A stretch of DNA of 64,000 bases from Glebionis coronaria (lineage: Eukaryota; Streptophyta; Magnoliopsida; Asterales; Asteraceae), in contig CM046878.1 of the NCBI GenBank assembly GCA_025667525.1, forward strand, positions 398,494,433 through 398,558,432. The letters run 5' to 3'. A program made the translations under genes and the position numbers. The notes under the pieces are model-generated. The model did no database searches, was not told the DNA's origin, and saw only the letters and a list, made by a program, of their open reading frames with translations. This document shows, in pieces, positions 33,456 to 46,226 of this stretch (position 1 is its first letter; each line of letters begins with the position of its first letter).

Positions 33456-36400
33456 CGTTCTTGATGAGGCTTGTGAAGGACATTTCAAAGACACTTGTAA
33501 AAGTGGTTCTTCTTCTCTACCCATTGTTGAGACCGTTGCCTCTATTGCTCCATCACTAACTCCATTTGGAGAAAGTGATTTCCTTTTGAAAGAATTTGAA
33601 GCAACTTTGGGAGATGTGGACTTACAATATGACGATTCTCCTCCAATTGGGATGAAGACATTCGTACCATTGAGAAACTTCTCAATGAGCACCATATTTC
33701 TCCACCATCTCCTAAGGAAATCTCTATCGATGATCCAAATTTGACTATGCCTTCCATCGAAAATCCTCCGGATTTAGAGCATAAGGATCTACCGTCTCAT
33801 CTCGAATACGTGTTCCTTGAAGACAATAAGAAGTTACGCATCATCATCGCAAAGGATTTGAAAGAAGACAAAAAATCTCGACTTATCGACGTCCTGAAGA
33901 ATCATAAGAAAGCGATTGCTTGGAAAATCTCCGATATTCGTGGAATTGATCCTCACTTTTGCACACATAAAATTCTCATGGAGGACGACTTTAAACCCAC
34001 TATTCAAAACCAAAGAAGGGTGAATCCCAAGATCCATGACGTTATCAAAAAAGAGGTTATCAAACTTCTTGATGCGGGAATGATCTACCCTATCTCGGAT
34101 TCACCATGGGTTAGTCCGGTCCATTGTGTGCCTAAGAAAGGCGGAATCACCATTGTGCCTAATGAAAACAACGAGTTGATTCCTACTCGTCTCGTTACAG
34201 GGTGGAGAGCTTGTATAGACTATCGCAAACTCAATGATGCTACGAGAAAGGATCATTTTCCCTTCCTTTTATTGACCAAATGCTCGAACGTCTAGCGGTT
34301 AATGACTCTTATTGCTTCATAGACGGTTTCTCCGGGTATTTTCAAATTCCCATCGATCCTAAAGACCAAGAGAAAACCACATTCACTTATCCTTAAGGAA
34401 CATTTGCTTACAAAAGAATGCCTTTCGGCTTATGCAATGCTCCTGGGACTTTCCAAAGGTGTATGATGGCTATCTTCTATGACATGGTTGAAGAAACTAT
34501 GGATGTCTTCATGGATGATTTCTCGGTCTATGGTGATTCTTTCTCTAATTGCCTTGCCAATTTGGAACGCATGCTTAAGCGGTGTGAAGACACTCGCCTT
34601 GTTCTAAATTGGGAAAAATGCCATTTCATGGTAAAAGAAGGCATTGTTCTTGGACATAAAATCTCCAAAGCCGGTCTTGAAGTCGACCGTGTTAAAGTTG
34701 ATGTCATAGCAAAATTACCTCCACCTTCAACCGTGAAGGGTGTGAGAAGTTTCCTTGGTCATGCGGGCTTCTATCGTCGATTTATTCAAGATTTTTCTAA
34801 AATCGCTCGCCCGATGACCCACCTCTTGGAAAAATATACTCCCTTTATCTTTTCTAAAGAGTGTATTGAATCCTTCAATCTTCTTAAGGACAAGCTAACT
34901 AAGGCACCGGTCTTGGTTACCCCTAATTGGGAGCTACCTTTTGAATTGATGTGTGATGCTACCGACTTTGCTATTGGAGCGGTTTTGGGACAAAGAGTGA
35001 ACAAACACTTCCAACCAATCCATTATGCTAGCAAGACAATGACAGGGGCTCAATTGCATTATACCACTACCGAAAAAGAGCTTTTAGCTGTAGTGTATGC
35101 TTTTGAGAATTTCCTCCCCTATCTTGTTCTTTCCACCATCATTGTGTATACCGACCATTCCGCGTTGAAGTACTTGTTAACTAAACAAGATTCCAAGCCG
35201 AGACTTCTTCGTTGGGTTTTGCTCCTTCAAGAATTTAAAATCGAAATTCGTGACCAGAAGGGAGCCAAAAACCTAGCCGTGGATCATCTAAGTAGACTTG
35301 AGGATCCTTATCAAGGGGATCATCTGAATCAAGAGATCAATGACTCTTTTCCCCTTGAGGCCTTAATGTCTATCAATTCCAATCTTGATGACACCTCGTA
35401 GTTTAAGGATATTTCAAACTACTTAGCGGGTGGTATTCTCATCGAAGGGTTAACATCCCAACAAAAGAAGAAGTTCTTTAAAGATGTTAAGACTTACTTT
35501 TGGGATGACCCTTATCTCTTCAAACAATGTGCTGATATGATTATTCATGGATGTGTTGATGGACCCGCAGCTTTAGACATTCTCGAAGCTTGCCATAAAG
35601 GACCCACCGGTGGTCATTTTGGTCCTAACTATACCGCTAAGAAAGTGTTTGACTCGGGATTCTATTGGCCCACCATTTATCGTGACGCTCACAAAATGGT
35701 TAAAAATTGTGATGCTTGCCAACGCCAAGGCAATATCACACATAAAGATGAGATGCCTCAACATTTCATCCAAGAATGTGAAATCTTTGACGTGTGGGGC
35801 ATCGACTTTATGGGGACATTTCCATCATCCAAAGGGAACAAGTACATCCTCGTAGTCGTTGACTACGTATCTAAATGGGTTGAAGCCAAGGCTCTCCCTA
35901 CGAACGATGCGAGGGTGGTTGTGAACTTTCTGAAGCAACTTTTTGCTCGATTCAGTGTTCCTCGTGCTATCATTAGTGACCGCGGGACTCATTTTTGCAA
36001 TGATCAATTTGCTCGAGTCATGGCTAAGTACGGTGTCAATCACCGTCTTTCCACCGCTTATCATCCTCAAGCAAATGGTCAAGCCGAGATATCTAACCGT
36101 GGATTGAAGCAAATTCTTGAGCGTACTGTGGGAGAGCATCGTGCCTCGTGGGCCGATAAGTTAGACGATGCTTTGTGGGCTTTCTGTAACGCATATAAGA
36201 CACCTATTGGTTGCACTCCATATCTTCTTGTGTACGGGAAGGCATGCCACCTCCCTATTGAGCTGGAACATAAAGCGTACTGGGCCTTGAAGTGGGCCAA
36301 TTTTGACATCAACAAAGCCGATGATCTTCGAAAGATTCAACTCAACGAGCTAAATGAATTAAGGAATCAAGCTTATGAGAATTCATTGATCTACAAGGAG

Positions 36401-36682
36401 AAGACCAAGATCATTCATGATTCAAGGATTAAGAACCGAGAGTTTCACGTTGGTGATCAAGTCTTACTCTTTAACTCTCGGTTGAAGATCTTCTCGGGCA
36501 AGCTGAAGAGTCGTTGGTCTGGTCCATTCACCATCACTAAAGTCTTTCCATATGGCACCATTGAGCTTTCTCAGCCAAATGGGACGAATTTTAAAGTGAA
36601 TGGCCAGCGCGTGAAGCTATACTTTGGTGAGGACATCTCTCATGAGATGATTTCATCCCTCACCATGTTTCCCTTGAATTAG
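33456..36682 (+). pseudogene. Element E RT linker, RT, RNase H and integrase
   Basis: Linker from LDEACEGHFKDTCKSG. RT is open at 33741-34295, then a shift near 34262. A TAA near 34396 replaces Tyr of TYPYG. RT and RNase H are open at 34418-35401 with [16 protein letters not shown] and [14 protein letters not shown] replaces Trp near 35399. Integrase (35537-36682, 381 codons) is open to its natural end, with [33 protein letters not shown] and [10 protein letters not shown], so all three catalytic acids are present. The family normally makes this as one polyprotein. Confidence 0.9.
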
Positions 36683-38568
36683 TTCTGGGTCGAGTCATGC
36701 TCGTGACTCGGTTAACAAAAACAAGCGCTTCTCGGGAGGCAACCCGTTGATCTATCCTTTACCGTTTTCATAAAAAGTGTAGGGGAGCCCCGTATGTGTT
36801 TGTTGTCTTGTTTCTTCTGATGTGTAGGGATTAAAGCTTCAAAGATCCATTCTCGGTGACTTTCGACGGACCATGATCCCGTGTACCCGTCTTCCCGGTT
36901 CTATCCTAAATTGTCATGATTCAATATTTAATATCGTATATGTACACATTGCAATCACTATAGTTGTCCTTTTCCTTAGCAAGATTTAAACAACGTGCAC
37001 AATGTCCTAAGTGTAGGGGAGTTTACTCCCACATGCTTAAACATTGAGGACAATATTTATATCAAGTGTAGGGGGACTTCTATCGAAGTAAGTGGGTTTT
37101 TCCATGAATTTGTCCTCATTTTAACCGGAAAATCTAATTTTTCAATATTTTTCAAAATTTTTAATCTATTTTAGCCTAGTAGTTCTTCCTTTGTTATCGT
37201 TAATTTTCTTTCATCATAATAAATTTTAATAAAATGGTTTTAATGAATTTAGATATCTTTGATATATTAGGCCCGTCGTGGATCTTTTTACTCAACCCGA
37301 GTTTACTTATCCAAGTTCACTCTAGCTAGTACCCTTAACCATGTAGAACTTAGTTGGTTTATTAGGCTAAGCATCCACAAGTCTCATTCCTTGAGATTTT
37401 AAATTGTGGAAAACGAGAAATGATAGAGTCAATTATAAGTTTGGTATTCCTTCATTAATTTATGTGAGTTAATTATGATCTTTTTCTCCCATCACTTGTA
37501 AATAAATAATTACAATAAGTAAGGTCGTACGATTTAAAAGTTACTTAGCTTCTAGCACAAGATCGTTTAAAAAGTTGCTCGGTATTAATTAGAGTTCATA
37601 GCCAAGGCATAACTTATTGAAGCGGGATGCGAAGATTGGCGAGTCCGAAAAGGCCCTAACAAGGCATGAGGGCTACATTTTGTTGCTAAAGATCCAACGT
37701 GATGTGAAGAATCATTTATCAAAAATCAATATGAAGGATCAAGACACACGACGAAAAGCAAATACTCCCCTAAAGATCATGGAGAAGTCTATCCGAAAAG
37801 ACCCAAACAAGGTATGAGGATAAATAGATCCAAGTCCGAAAAGGAGGCGAATCGTTGTATATCAAAATCCCCAAATAAAGATTGGAGAAAAATGAAGAAG
37901 TCATGGTCCAAGTATGAAGAATCTCTCAAAACTTCAAGTGAATAAATTCCTATTATGAAGAGAAGACCATTATTTCAAGAACGTCTCTCAAGATTTGCAG
38001 TATGAAGTCACTGCCAAATATCGGTCCGAGAAATGTCTCAAATCGTGAAGCGAGTTATGCCAAGATATGAAATTTATGAGGTCCCAAGAAGCAGTTTTAA
38101 AAGATTTTGTCCTTTAGCTAACTATTAATTAAATCGTCCTACTTTATTTTCGGCCTAAATAAACTATCGAAATAAGTAAAAAAATGCATCCTCGTGATCA
38201 TTCAAGACAAAAATAAAATATAAGAGTTACACCTAGGAATAAGGGAGTCTAAGTGATTAATTAAACCGCATGAATAAGTGTTAGTTGTGCTAACTTGTAA
38301 TAACAATGATCTCGTTTATAAGCTTAGTTTGGGGAACGTTAAACTTGAGGGTGATAAAAATTCATGACACCAAATCCCTAATGTAAGTCTTCGATCTCTT
38401 TACTTGTTTTCTCCCTTTGAATAATTCGTTATTTTTTATCCCTTTAAGTTTCCTTAATATCTTGTGTTTAATAAAGGCCAAGGTGGATTGATTATGATAA
38501 AAAATGTAAATCTTGCTTTGTAACTAATACATTGCTTGAGGACATTGAAATGGTCAAGTGTAGGGGAT
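36683..38568 (+). other. 3' untranslated region and polypurine tract of E
   Basis: The most complete copy of the family's long 3' region, without a reading frame. AAGTGTAGGGG motifs lie at 36775-36786, 37009-37020, 37064-37076 and 38556-38567; the last abuts the LTR and is the functional polypurine tract. Confidence 0.75.
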
Positions 38569-39013
38569 TTAATAAGTGTGAAAACACTTATCCTTTTACC
38601 ACTTATTTCCAATAATAACAAGACCAAAACGTGTATTTTATGTCGTAAAATTCGGAATTATGCGTGGTTTGTGTTTTTATTGTGTTTCAGGATAAAAATA
38701 TGAAAAAGGAAGGAAACACGGGCTATCACGGGCTTTTATCGAAGAAAACGAGAAAAGACGAAGTCAAAAGATCGAGAATGTAAAAAGAACAGAAGTCCAA
38801 GGCCTATTCTGAAGATATATCGAAGAAACAGTCTAAAGACGGAAGTTTAATGAAGTCGGAGAACTTAAGTCTAATTATAGAAGAAAATTATAAGACGAGT
38901 TCAATTAATATCGACAAATCCCGAGACGACGTCGAGAAAGACAAAGAATTTAAGTCGAGACGAGAAGAAAGAAAGAAGGAAGCAACACATGCACTCCCCA
39001 CCTCCTATATATA

Positions 39014-39038
39014 CCCTCCTAATGACACATTAGGAGGG
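39014..39038 (+). promoter_or_regulatory. Inverted repeat next to the TATA box of the E LTR
   Basis: CCCTCCTAATG, loop ACA, CATTAGGAGGG. The arms are identical to those in C and F while the loop differs. Confidence 0.7.
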
Positions 39039-39660
39039 TGTTAGTTAATTTAGCTAGTTCATTTTTCTTTCTTTAGTTTTATTTTTAAAGAGAGAAAGAG
39101 TTTAACTTTCTCTCACTAGAACTTCATCTTTACTTTCATGTTTAAGCTTTGATTTGATCTTGTATTTTGGAATCATTAATCTATAAGTTCAAGTTAAGTT
39201 TTTCATTTTCAATCTCTTTCTACCTTTCTTGATTTTTACTTATATTTGATCCGAAATCATCGTTGATTTTGTTTAATCTTAAAGTTTATGAGATCAAAAA
39301 GTTCATCTTTTGGTTTCTATCTATGTTTTATACGGATTAAGATTTGAGCTTATCATGCTTATTGGCTTATCTTGTGTTTAGCTTATTTACTTTTTAGTTT
39401 TCTTAAAACGTTTCATCTTTTAAAAGTTTATCTTATAAAGATTGCTTATTTGGTATTTTGATAAGTTTTCCATTCGTAGCTTATTGAGTCTCCTTAATAT
39501 TGATCTTGTTGAGTTTTTGATAAGTGCTTATTGGGATGTGCTTATTGGGATTTTAGCATATTTTTACTCCGTCGAGATACTTGGTGCTCCATCGCAAAAG
39601 CTTAGGGTTTACACTTTACGACAGAATATTCCGACGGATTGATTGCATTCGCAATAACCC

Positions 39661-40505
39661 TTAGGGGCCGTTTGGTTCAAGATTTTAAAATTCTGGAATT
39701 CTAATATCCTAGTAAATTAAAATTACCAAGAATTTAAAATTCTAGAATTTAAAATGCCTAATCCTGTTTGGTTGACAGAAATTTATAATATTTTGAACTC
39801 TTGAATTTGTATTAAGCCAATTAACGAATAAATATTTTTTATAAAATTTTTATTGAAAAATTAAAAATCGAATTTTAACTTTTTATATATATTTTATAAA
39901 AAAATTTATATAGTTTTTTATAAATAAATTATATAAATTTTATAAAAAGTTATATAAATTTTATAAAAAAATTATAAAATTTTTATATAAATTTTGTAAA
40001 ATTTTTATATAAATTTTATAAAAAAATTCAATAAACTTTATAAAAACTTATATAAATTATTTTAAAAAAAATTATAAAATTTATAAAAAATTTCAATAAT
40101 TTTTTTATAGAATTTATATAAATTTTGTAAAAAATTCCTATTAATTTTATTAAAAATTTCTATAAATTTTATAAAAAAATTCTATAAATTTTTAATATAA
40201 AATTTATTTTTGCTATTTAAAAGAGTAAAAAACGAAAAAATAATTTTTTAAAATTTTATATTTTTTATATAAACATAAATACCCGAATAAAAATAATTAG
40301 AAAAAAAGTTTATAAAATAAAATTTTCAAGTAAATTAAAATTCCTCACTTTTTGGAGTAATTTCAATATCCTTCATTTTGGGAATTCGGGGAATTTTAAA
40401 TTCCTTCGTTAGTCATACCAAACACAATATTTGGGGGAAATTAAAATGTCAAAATTTTGAATATCCCCAATATCCTCCAATATGCCCCAACCAAACGGCA
40501 CCTAA
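39661..40505. mobile_element. MITE-like insertion with terminal inverted repeats
   Basis: The ends are GGGGCCGTTTGGTT and, inverted, GGTGCCGTTTGGTT, with TTA to the left and TAA to the right; the inverted repeat may extend outward to AACCC. The interior is very AT-rich (runs of TTTATAAAATT) and has no reading frame. Ends of this type are typical of plant DNA-transposon MITEs. A clean target-site duplication cannot be assigned because the flanks are themselves inverted copies. Confidence 0.7.
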
Positions 40506-40514
40506 GGGTTTCTA

Positions 40515-40765
40515 CACTACGATCGATTATTGCGATACCCCCCCTTATTCCGATCGTTGATTGCGATCGCTCATTGCGATCGTACATTGCGACGGGGCTA
40601 AAGGCTATATTGCGACGAAACGCTGCCAAATTTTTGTTATCCATATTGCGACAGACCCATTATTACGATAGTCCTTCATTGCGATAGCCTTATTGTGACA
40701 CGTACACATTGCGATAGGATTGATTGATATTGCGACGGGTTTACATTGCGATACCTTCCATTGCA
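40515..40765 (+). repeat. ATTGCGAT motif block in the E LTR (right part)
   Basis: About a dozen copies of TTGCGA(T/C) at irregular spacing. The left part of the block (39565-39655) includes one ATTCCGACGG, so this LTR mixes the C-type and E-type motifs. Confidence 0.75.
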
Positions 40766-41093
40766 ATAATTAGTTTATTTACATATTTATCTTATTTTTC
40801 AAGCTTACTTTTCATTACGTTTTAATTTCCAAAAATGGCACGCTTCCCAAAATCTCTATTTTTACCAAGTGTTTTTCTAATTTTAGAGAGAAAAAGTGAC
40901 AGTTTTTCTAGATTTGCTTATAGCTTATTTTAATTACGTTTCGCACTTACCCTTCTAGTAGAATAGAAAATCAACTCCCCCTTTTAGTGACCATTACCAA
41001 CTATTCCACCGTTAACCATGATCAATTCGATTAGATACCGAGAACGATATCGAGTACACAAATGCTAAGAAAAAAGTCATGTATTACAACACA

Positions 41094-42270
41094 ATGGAGA
41101 ACCGTCCAATGATCGAGTTCTTGCAATCACATGTCGAAGGAAACGATGATGCGATTGTGGTGCCGGCTATTGACGCCAACAACTTCGAGCACAAGTCCGG
41201 TTTCATTCAAATGGTTTCCGTAACACCTTTCTTAGGTCGCACTCATGATGATCCACATGATCACATTAAAAGGTTCGCACACTTATCCAATACTATTAAA
41301 TACAATGGGATTTCACAAGAGGCAATTCGTTGCTCCTCTTTCCTTTCTCCCTCGAGGGACAAGCCCGGACTTGGCTTGATAAGGAACCACCCCAGAGTAT
41401 TGTCACATGGACGGACCTTGAGACCAAGTTTATTAATTACTTTTTCCCACCCTCACGTACTACCGCTTTGCGTAATAACATTATCAACTTTGAACAAAAG
41501 TACGGTGAGACGTTTAGTGAATCTTCGGATCGTTTTAAAGAACTTTTAAGAAAGTGTCCACAACACGGTTTTACAAAGGTACATCAAATTAATACTTTTT
41601 ATCATGGATTAACTTTGAGTGACCAAGATTCACTAAATAGTGCTTCAGGGGGTAATATTCTTGTCAAGACCATGATGAGGCTTGGGCTATTATTGAAAAC
41701 AAGGCCAAAGTCCAAACCAAGAGTGTTAGGGCTACTATGGCTAGTGCCAGTGAGAGTGATTTGACGAATCATCTTAAGGAACTTACTTCAGCTATAAAGC
41801 AACTTGTTCTAAGAGATCACCCTCCCAATCCACATGCCCATGCTCTCAATATTACTTGTGAAACTTGTGGTGGGCCGCACTCTTATGCTAATTGTGATAA
41901 ATCTTATGATCAATCTCACGGGTAAGTGTATGCTTACAACAACACCGAGAGAGTTCATTTCAAGCCTAATGTAGATGTTAATGACTTGTCTTACAACTTG
42001 AAAAATTACTTGGCTCCACCCGGTTTTCAACAAAGACCTCACCCAAATACCCATAACAACTAAGGGCCACCAAGAGAAAATGTTCAACAAAACGCAAATG
42101 TGAGGGGCTACAATGCAAACCAAGGTAATTACCCAATGCAAAACCAAGGTTTTCAAAACCAAGGTTTCAATCCTCAAGGTTTTCCACCATATAACCAATA
42201 CCCAAACCAAGGTTTTCAACAACAAGAGTCAATTTACCTCATCCGCACATGGACTTGATTATACAAATTT
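41094..42270 (+). pseudogene. Element F gag, 5' end missing, frame-broken
   Basis: It begins at MENRPMIEFLQSHVEGND, equivalent to about residue 29 of B. One-base losses near 41329 and 41670 shift the frame (41330-41764 carries LLFPFSLEGQARTWLDKEPPQ). The knuckle CETCGGPHSYANC ends at about 41900, followed by the TAA shared with B at 41923-41925, then a TAA near 42061 where B has CAA. Confidence 0.8.
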
Positions 42271-42333
42271 TAACTGATCATGAGAAAAACCATGAAGGAA
42301 ATGTAAGAGTCCACGGATAGGAAATTCGTTCAA

Positions 42334-44252
42334 ATGTTTCAAACCTTTCGTCCCCAAGGTGCTCTTCCTACTACAACCGAAACAAACCCTAGAGATAATG
42401 TGAGTGCTATTACTACACGCAGTGGAGCAACTCTAGTAGGACCATCTATTCCTCCCGTTACTCCATCTACACCTCCTCCACCTCCATTTATCCTTCCTAC
42501 TTCCACGCCTAGTACTAGTTCTCCATTACCGTCTCCACCTCTCAGAGAAGAAGTACCCAAGAAAAACCCTTCACCAACCCCACCTTCCACCTCTAAACCT
42601 TCTACTTCTCAACCTTCAACATCTCAACCATTACCTACTACACCTACACCACCTAAACCCAACATCCCTTATCCTTCTTGGTTAGACAAGTGCAAATTGC
42701 TCACAAAAGAGGATGCTCAAGTTACTTCCTTTTTGAAGATGATCTCCCAAATGAACTTTAACATTAGCCTCGTTGAAGCACTTGTCCAAATGCCAAAATT
42801 TGTCAAAGCATTCAAAGAATTGCTTAACAAGAAGGAAAAGATGGCTGAGTTTGTCAACACACGCTTAAATGAAAACTTTTCTGTAGTCCTTCTTAAAGAA
42901 CTTCCGGGAAAACTTGGAGATCCCGGTCGTTTCGTGTTGCCTTGCATTTTTAACAACGTTGAAGAATTTACTGGCGTAGCCGATCTCGGGGCAAGTATTA
43001 ATTTGATTCCTTTAACTGTTTGGAAAAAGCTATCATTACCCGACCTTACACCGACAAAGATGACTCTTGAGCTAGCAAATTAAACTCTCGCTTACCCCGT
43101 TGGTATTGCCGAAGATGTTTTCGTTAAAGTTGGTACCTTCACTTTTCCGGTCGATTTTGTTGTTGTTGATTATGAAATGGATCCTCGTATTCCGTTAATA
43201 CTTGGACGGCCATTTTTGAGAACCAGAAAAGCTTTAGTCGATGTTGCCGAAGGTGAATTAATCTTAAGGGTCGGGAATGATGCCCAACTTTTTAAGATGG
43301 GGAAGATACAAGTAAATCAAATGGAAAAGAATCAGTAAAAATGATTAATGTGCTTCAAGAAGAGCTTACTACTACTTTGGAGAGTATAAAGCTTGAAGAT
43401 TTTGTTGTATATGACAATCCTCTTTTCGAGTCTTTCTATGATAATCCACTTTTCCAAGACGATGTGGATGATTCTGATGATTCTCTCTCCAATTTGGATC
43501 CCCCATCAATTTTTGATTCTCCACCGATCTATGATGCTTATGATGATGATTCTAGTTCCGATGGGAATGATTATGCTGATTTTGCTTCAGAGTATAAAGA
43601 CATGCCAACTTATGATGATTTTGATGATGTTGATACTCTCTCGAGTGATTTTTCACATGATAACCTTGCTCCTACTTTTGATGAAGATCTTCCACCAACA
43701 ATGCTTGATTCTACTTTCGATGATTACCCCCTTGAGGAAGATTTTGCTACTTTTCTCAATACATAATTCCCCAATGAGAATGATTCTCCTCCTTTGGACT
43801 TTGATTTTGGTCTTTATCATCCTTCGGATATTAAGAAACCCGTTTCAAAGGAGAAGAAACCGGAAGACACCAACATCCGTACTACTTATGTTTTGACACC
43901 TCTCTATCCACCTTCGTCGGATGAGATTGTGCGATTTATGAGCGGATCTTCTTCAAGGTCTACTGAGCCTAAGTCTTATTTTCCCCTAAAGGAAAAGGTG
44001 TTCGACCCGGGTATCATAATTTATAAGCCATCTCAGTATCCATCTGATGAAATTAAAGGAAATATTTTTGGAAACAATAGAGCTATGCTTACACTTCATC
44101 CTACTTTCTACCACCGTGCTCAACAAATGCTTAAGGGAACCTTGCCTACTCTTCTTTGGCTTGTCTTGTTCACCTTAAGCTTGTGCTATTTGATGGACGA
44201 AAACCATGTATTTGATCCCGGTGGATGTTCTTCAAGGTTCTTACCATTGTAA
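42334..44252 (+). pseudogene. Element F protease and acidic X domain, broken
   Basis: The linker and pre-protease segment are open at 42334-43083, with active-site region VADLGASINLIP; TAA at 43081-43083. The protease core (DYEMDPRIPLILGRPFLRT) continues to about 43337, where a stop and a shift occur. The X domain reads MINVLQEELTTTLES, an Asp-rich stretch (DDVDDSDDSLSNLD), TAA at about 43764 where A has Tyr, then FPNENDSPPLDFDFGLY, YFPLKEKVFDPGI, YHRAQ, LLWLVLFTLSLCYLMDENHV and an end near 44252. It matches A nearly throughout, confirming X as part of the family and not a local accident. Confidence 0.8.
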
Positions 44253-45583
44253 TCAAGGTCGATTCAGGCTCACGACTCGATGAACAAAAACAAGCGCTTC
44301 TCGGGAGGCAACCCGAGTATCTATCCTTTTTATCCGTTTTTATAATAAGTATAGGGGGAGACCCTAGTATGTGTTTGTTGTTTTCTTTCATATCATGTGC
44401 AGGGATTCGAGCTATCAAAGATCTATTCTTGATGACTTTTGACGACCCGTGATTCCGTGTTCTTGTCTTCCCGGTTCTATCCTAAACTATTTTGATTCTC
44501 TATTTTATACTCTTCAATATTAAAATAGGAATCACTTTAGTTGTCTCTTCCTTAGCAAGATTTAAACAACGTGCACAATGTCCTAAGTGTAAGGGAGTTT
44601 ACTCCTACATGCTTAAACATTGAGGATAATGTTTATATTAAGTGTAGGGGGACTTCAATCGAAGTTAAGTGGGCTTTTCCTTGTAACTGTCCTCATTTTT
44701 AACCGGAAAATTGATTTTTCGACATTTTTCGAAAATTTTGATCTATTTTGGCCTAGTTGTATTTTCCTTTGTTATAGTTATTTTCTTTCATTGCTAGAAT
44801 AAATTTTCATAAATGGTTTTAATGAGTTTAGATGTCTTTGATATATTAGGCCCGTCATGAATCTTTTGACTCAACCCGAGTTTACTTATCTAAGTTTACT
44901 CTAGCTAGTATCCTTAACGTGTTTAAGTCAAGTTTTACTAGGCTTTTAGATAGGGAACTTTAAAACGCGAAAGTCTTAACTCTTACGGGTTAAGAACAAG
45001 AACTTTTTGCAAGTTTCTATAATTGATCCTAGAAAGTCGTTTATCAAGGGAACTTTAAAATGCGAATTCTAAAACTTGAAAAAGTCTAAGAAATTGCAAG
45101 ATCCTATGGATGACTTGAAAACCCAAAACTTTGATTTAATAGGCTAAGCATCCACGAGTCTCATTCCTTGAGATTTTAAATTATGGAGAACGAGAGATGA
45201 TAGAGTCAAGTATAAGTTTGGTATTCTTTCATGAATTTATGTGAGTTAATTATGAGCTTTTTCTCCCATCGCTTGTTAATAAATTTAATTGCAATAAATA
45301 AGGTCGTACGATTTGAAAAGTTACTTAGCCTCTAGCACAAGAACGTTTAAAAGCTGCTCGGTATTAATTAGAGTTCATAGCCAAGGCATAACTTAATGAA
45401 GCGGGATGCGAAGATTGGCAAGTCTGAAAAGGCCCTAACAAGGCATGAGGGCTACATTTTGTTGCTAAAGATCCAAAGTGAAGTGAAGAATCATTTATCA
45501 AAAATTAATATGAAGGATCGAGACACACGACGAAAAGCAAATACTCCCCTAAAGATCATGGAGAAGTCTATCCAAAAAGACCC
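44253..45583 (+). other. 3' untranslated region of F, left part
   Basis: Non-coding, with polypurine-like motifs near 44345, 44585 and 44641. It is interrupted at 45583 by the copia element and resumes at 49843. Confidence 0.7.
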
Positions 45584-46145
45584 TGTTGGGAATAAAATTG
45601 ACCAAGTCCCTAGACGCTGACAAGAGTAAATGAGGCGTTGAAAGATGAGACGTTGATAAGAATTATCAAGGCGCTGACAAGAAGAATCTTAACAGAAAGA
45701 CAAGGACTAAATATGCCAATGATGAATTCTTCAAGCTGGTGGACAAAATATGAAGATAAGAATTCAGAATATATTCGTAAGTGTTTAAAAGATTTAGTCA
45801 ATAAGTTATTTGAGTATGTTTATCTTATGTCTCTTCCTAAAATAGTTGATCTTAGCTTTTTGTACAAGGCTCCTTAAACCTATAAAAGGAGGCCTTAGGG
45901 TTAGACATAATACAGATCTCACATACACCTCTTCCACATATCTTATAACACTTTCATTGTAATCTTTCATTGTCATTATTAATCAAAGTGAAAGTTTGGT
46001 ATTCATATATTCTGTTTGTTCTTCGTTCTGTGTATTAGTTTCCGCATAATACTTAGATTGTCGAATACACAAAGTTTCTCTACGTGTTATACTTGATTTA
46101 ATCTCGATAACACAAAGCTAAATCGATCTAAGTTTGGGATCAACA
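45584..46145 (+). repeat. Copia element 5' LTR
   Basis: TATAAAAG at 45881-45888. The start of the LTR has several (A/G)CG(C/T)TGACAAGA motifs. It lacks a 20-base stretch present in the 3' LTR at about 49302-49321, a difference expected from slippage between these motifs. Confidence 0.9.
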
Positions 46146-46147
46146 AG

Positions 46148-46159
46148 TGGTATCAGAGC
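46148..46159 (+). other. Copia primer-binding site (initiator tRNA-Met)
   Basis: TGGTATCAGAGC, two bases after the LTR end, is the standard plant copia primer site. Confidence 0.9.
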
Positions 46160-46226
46160 TTTTTGAGAAACTTTGATTTGAAGAACGAGATCCAATATCG
46201 TGAGGTGAACCAGGCTAAGGAAGAAG

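Larger units (their letters stand above)
33456..41086 (+). mobile_element. Element E: Athila-like, pol, 3' UTR and 3' LTR
   Basis: It begins inside the protease-RT linker at the edge of the D LTR and runs to a complete 3' LTR. It lacks the 5' LTR, gag and protease. Its integrase is the best preserved in the window. The 3' LTR is followed directly by the gag of F. Confidence 0.75.
38569..41086 (+). repeat. Element E 3' LTR, enlarged by an insertion
   Basis: It starts TTAATAAGTGTG and ends GTATTA at 41086. A TATA-type box near 39006-39013 is followed by a perfect hairpin (39014-39038). The U3 frame is broken by stops. The ATTGCGAT/GCGAC motif block is split by a foreign insertion at 39661-40505, which explains the length of 2.5 kb against about 1.7 kb in C and D. 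Confidence 0.85.

Noticed and set aside
38569..41086. E LTR as the 5' LTR of F
   Set aside because: Its start (TTAATAAGTG) and motif block differ from the F 3' LTR (TTGATAGGTG, TTCCGAATTAG), and it is preceded by a polypurine tract and the E 3' region, so it is a 3' LTR of E.
43393..43896. 167-codon plus frame rich in Met, Ile and Leu, membrane-like
   Set aside because: It is the shadow of the Asp-rich X domain of F in another frame (GAT repeats read as ATG/ATT); the same shadow appears in A at 8733-8975.
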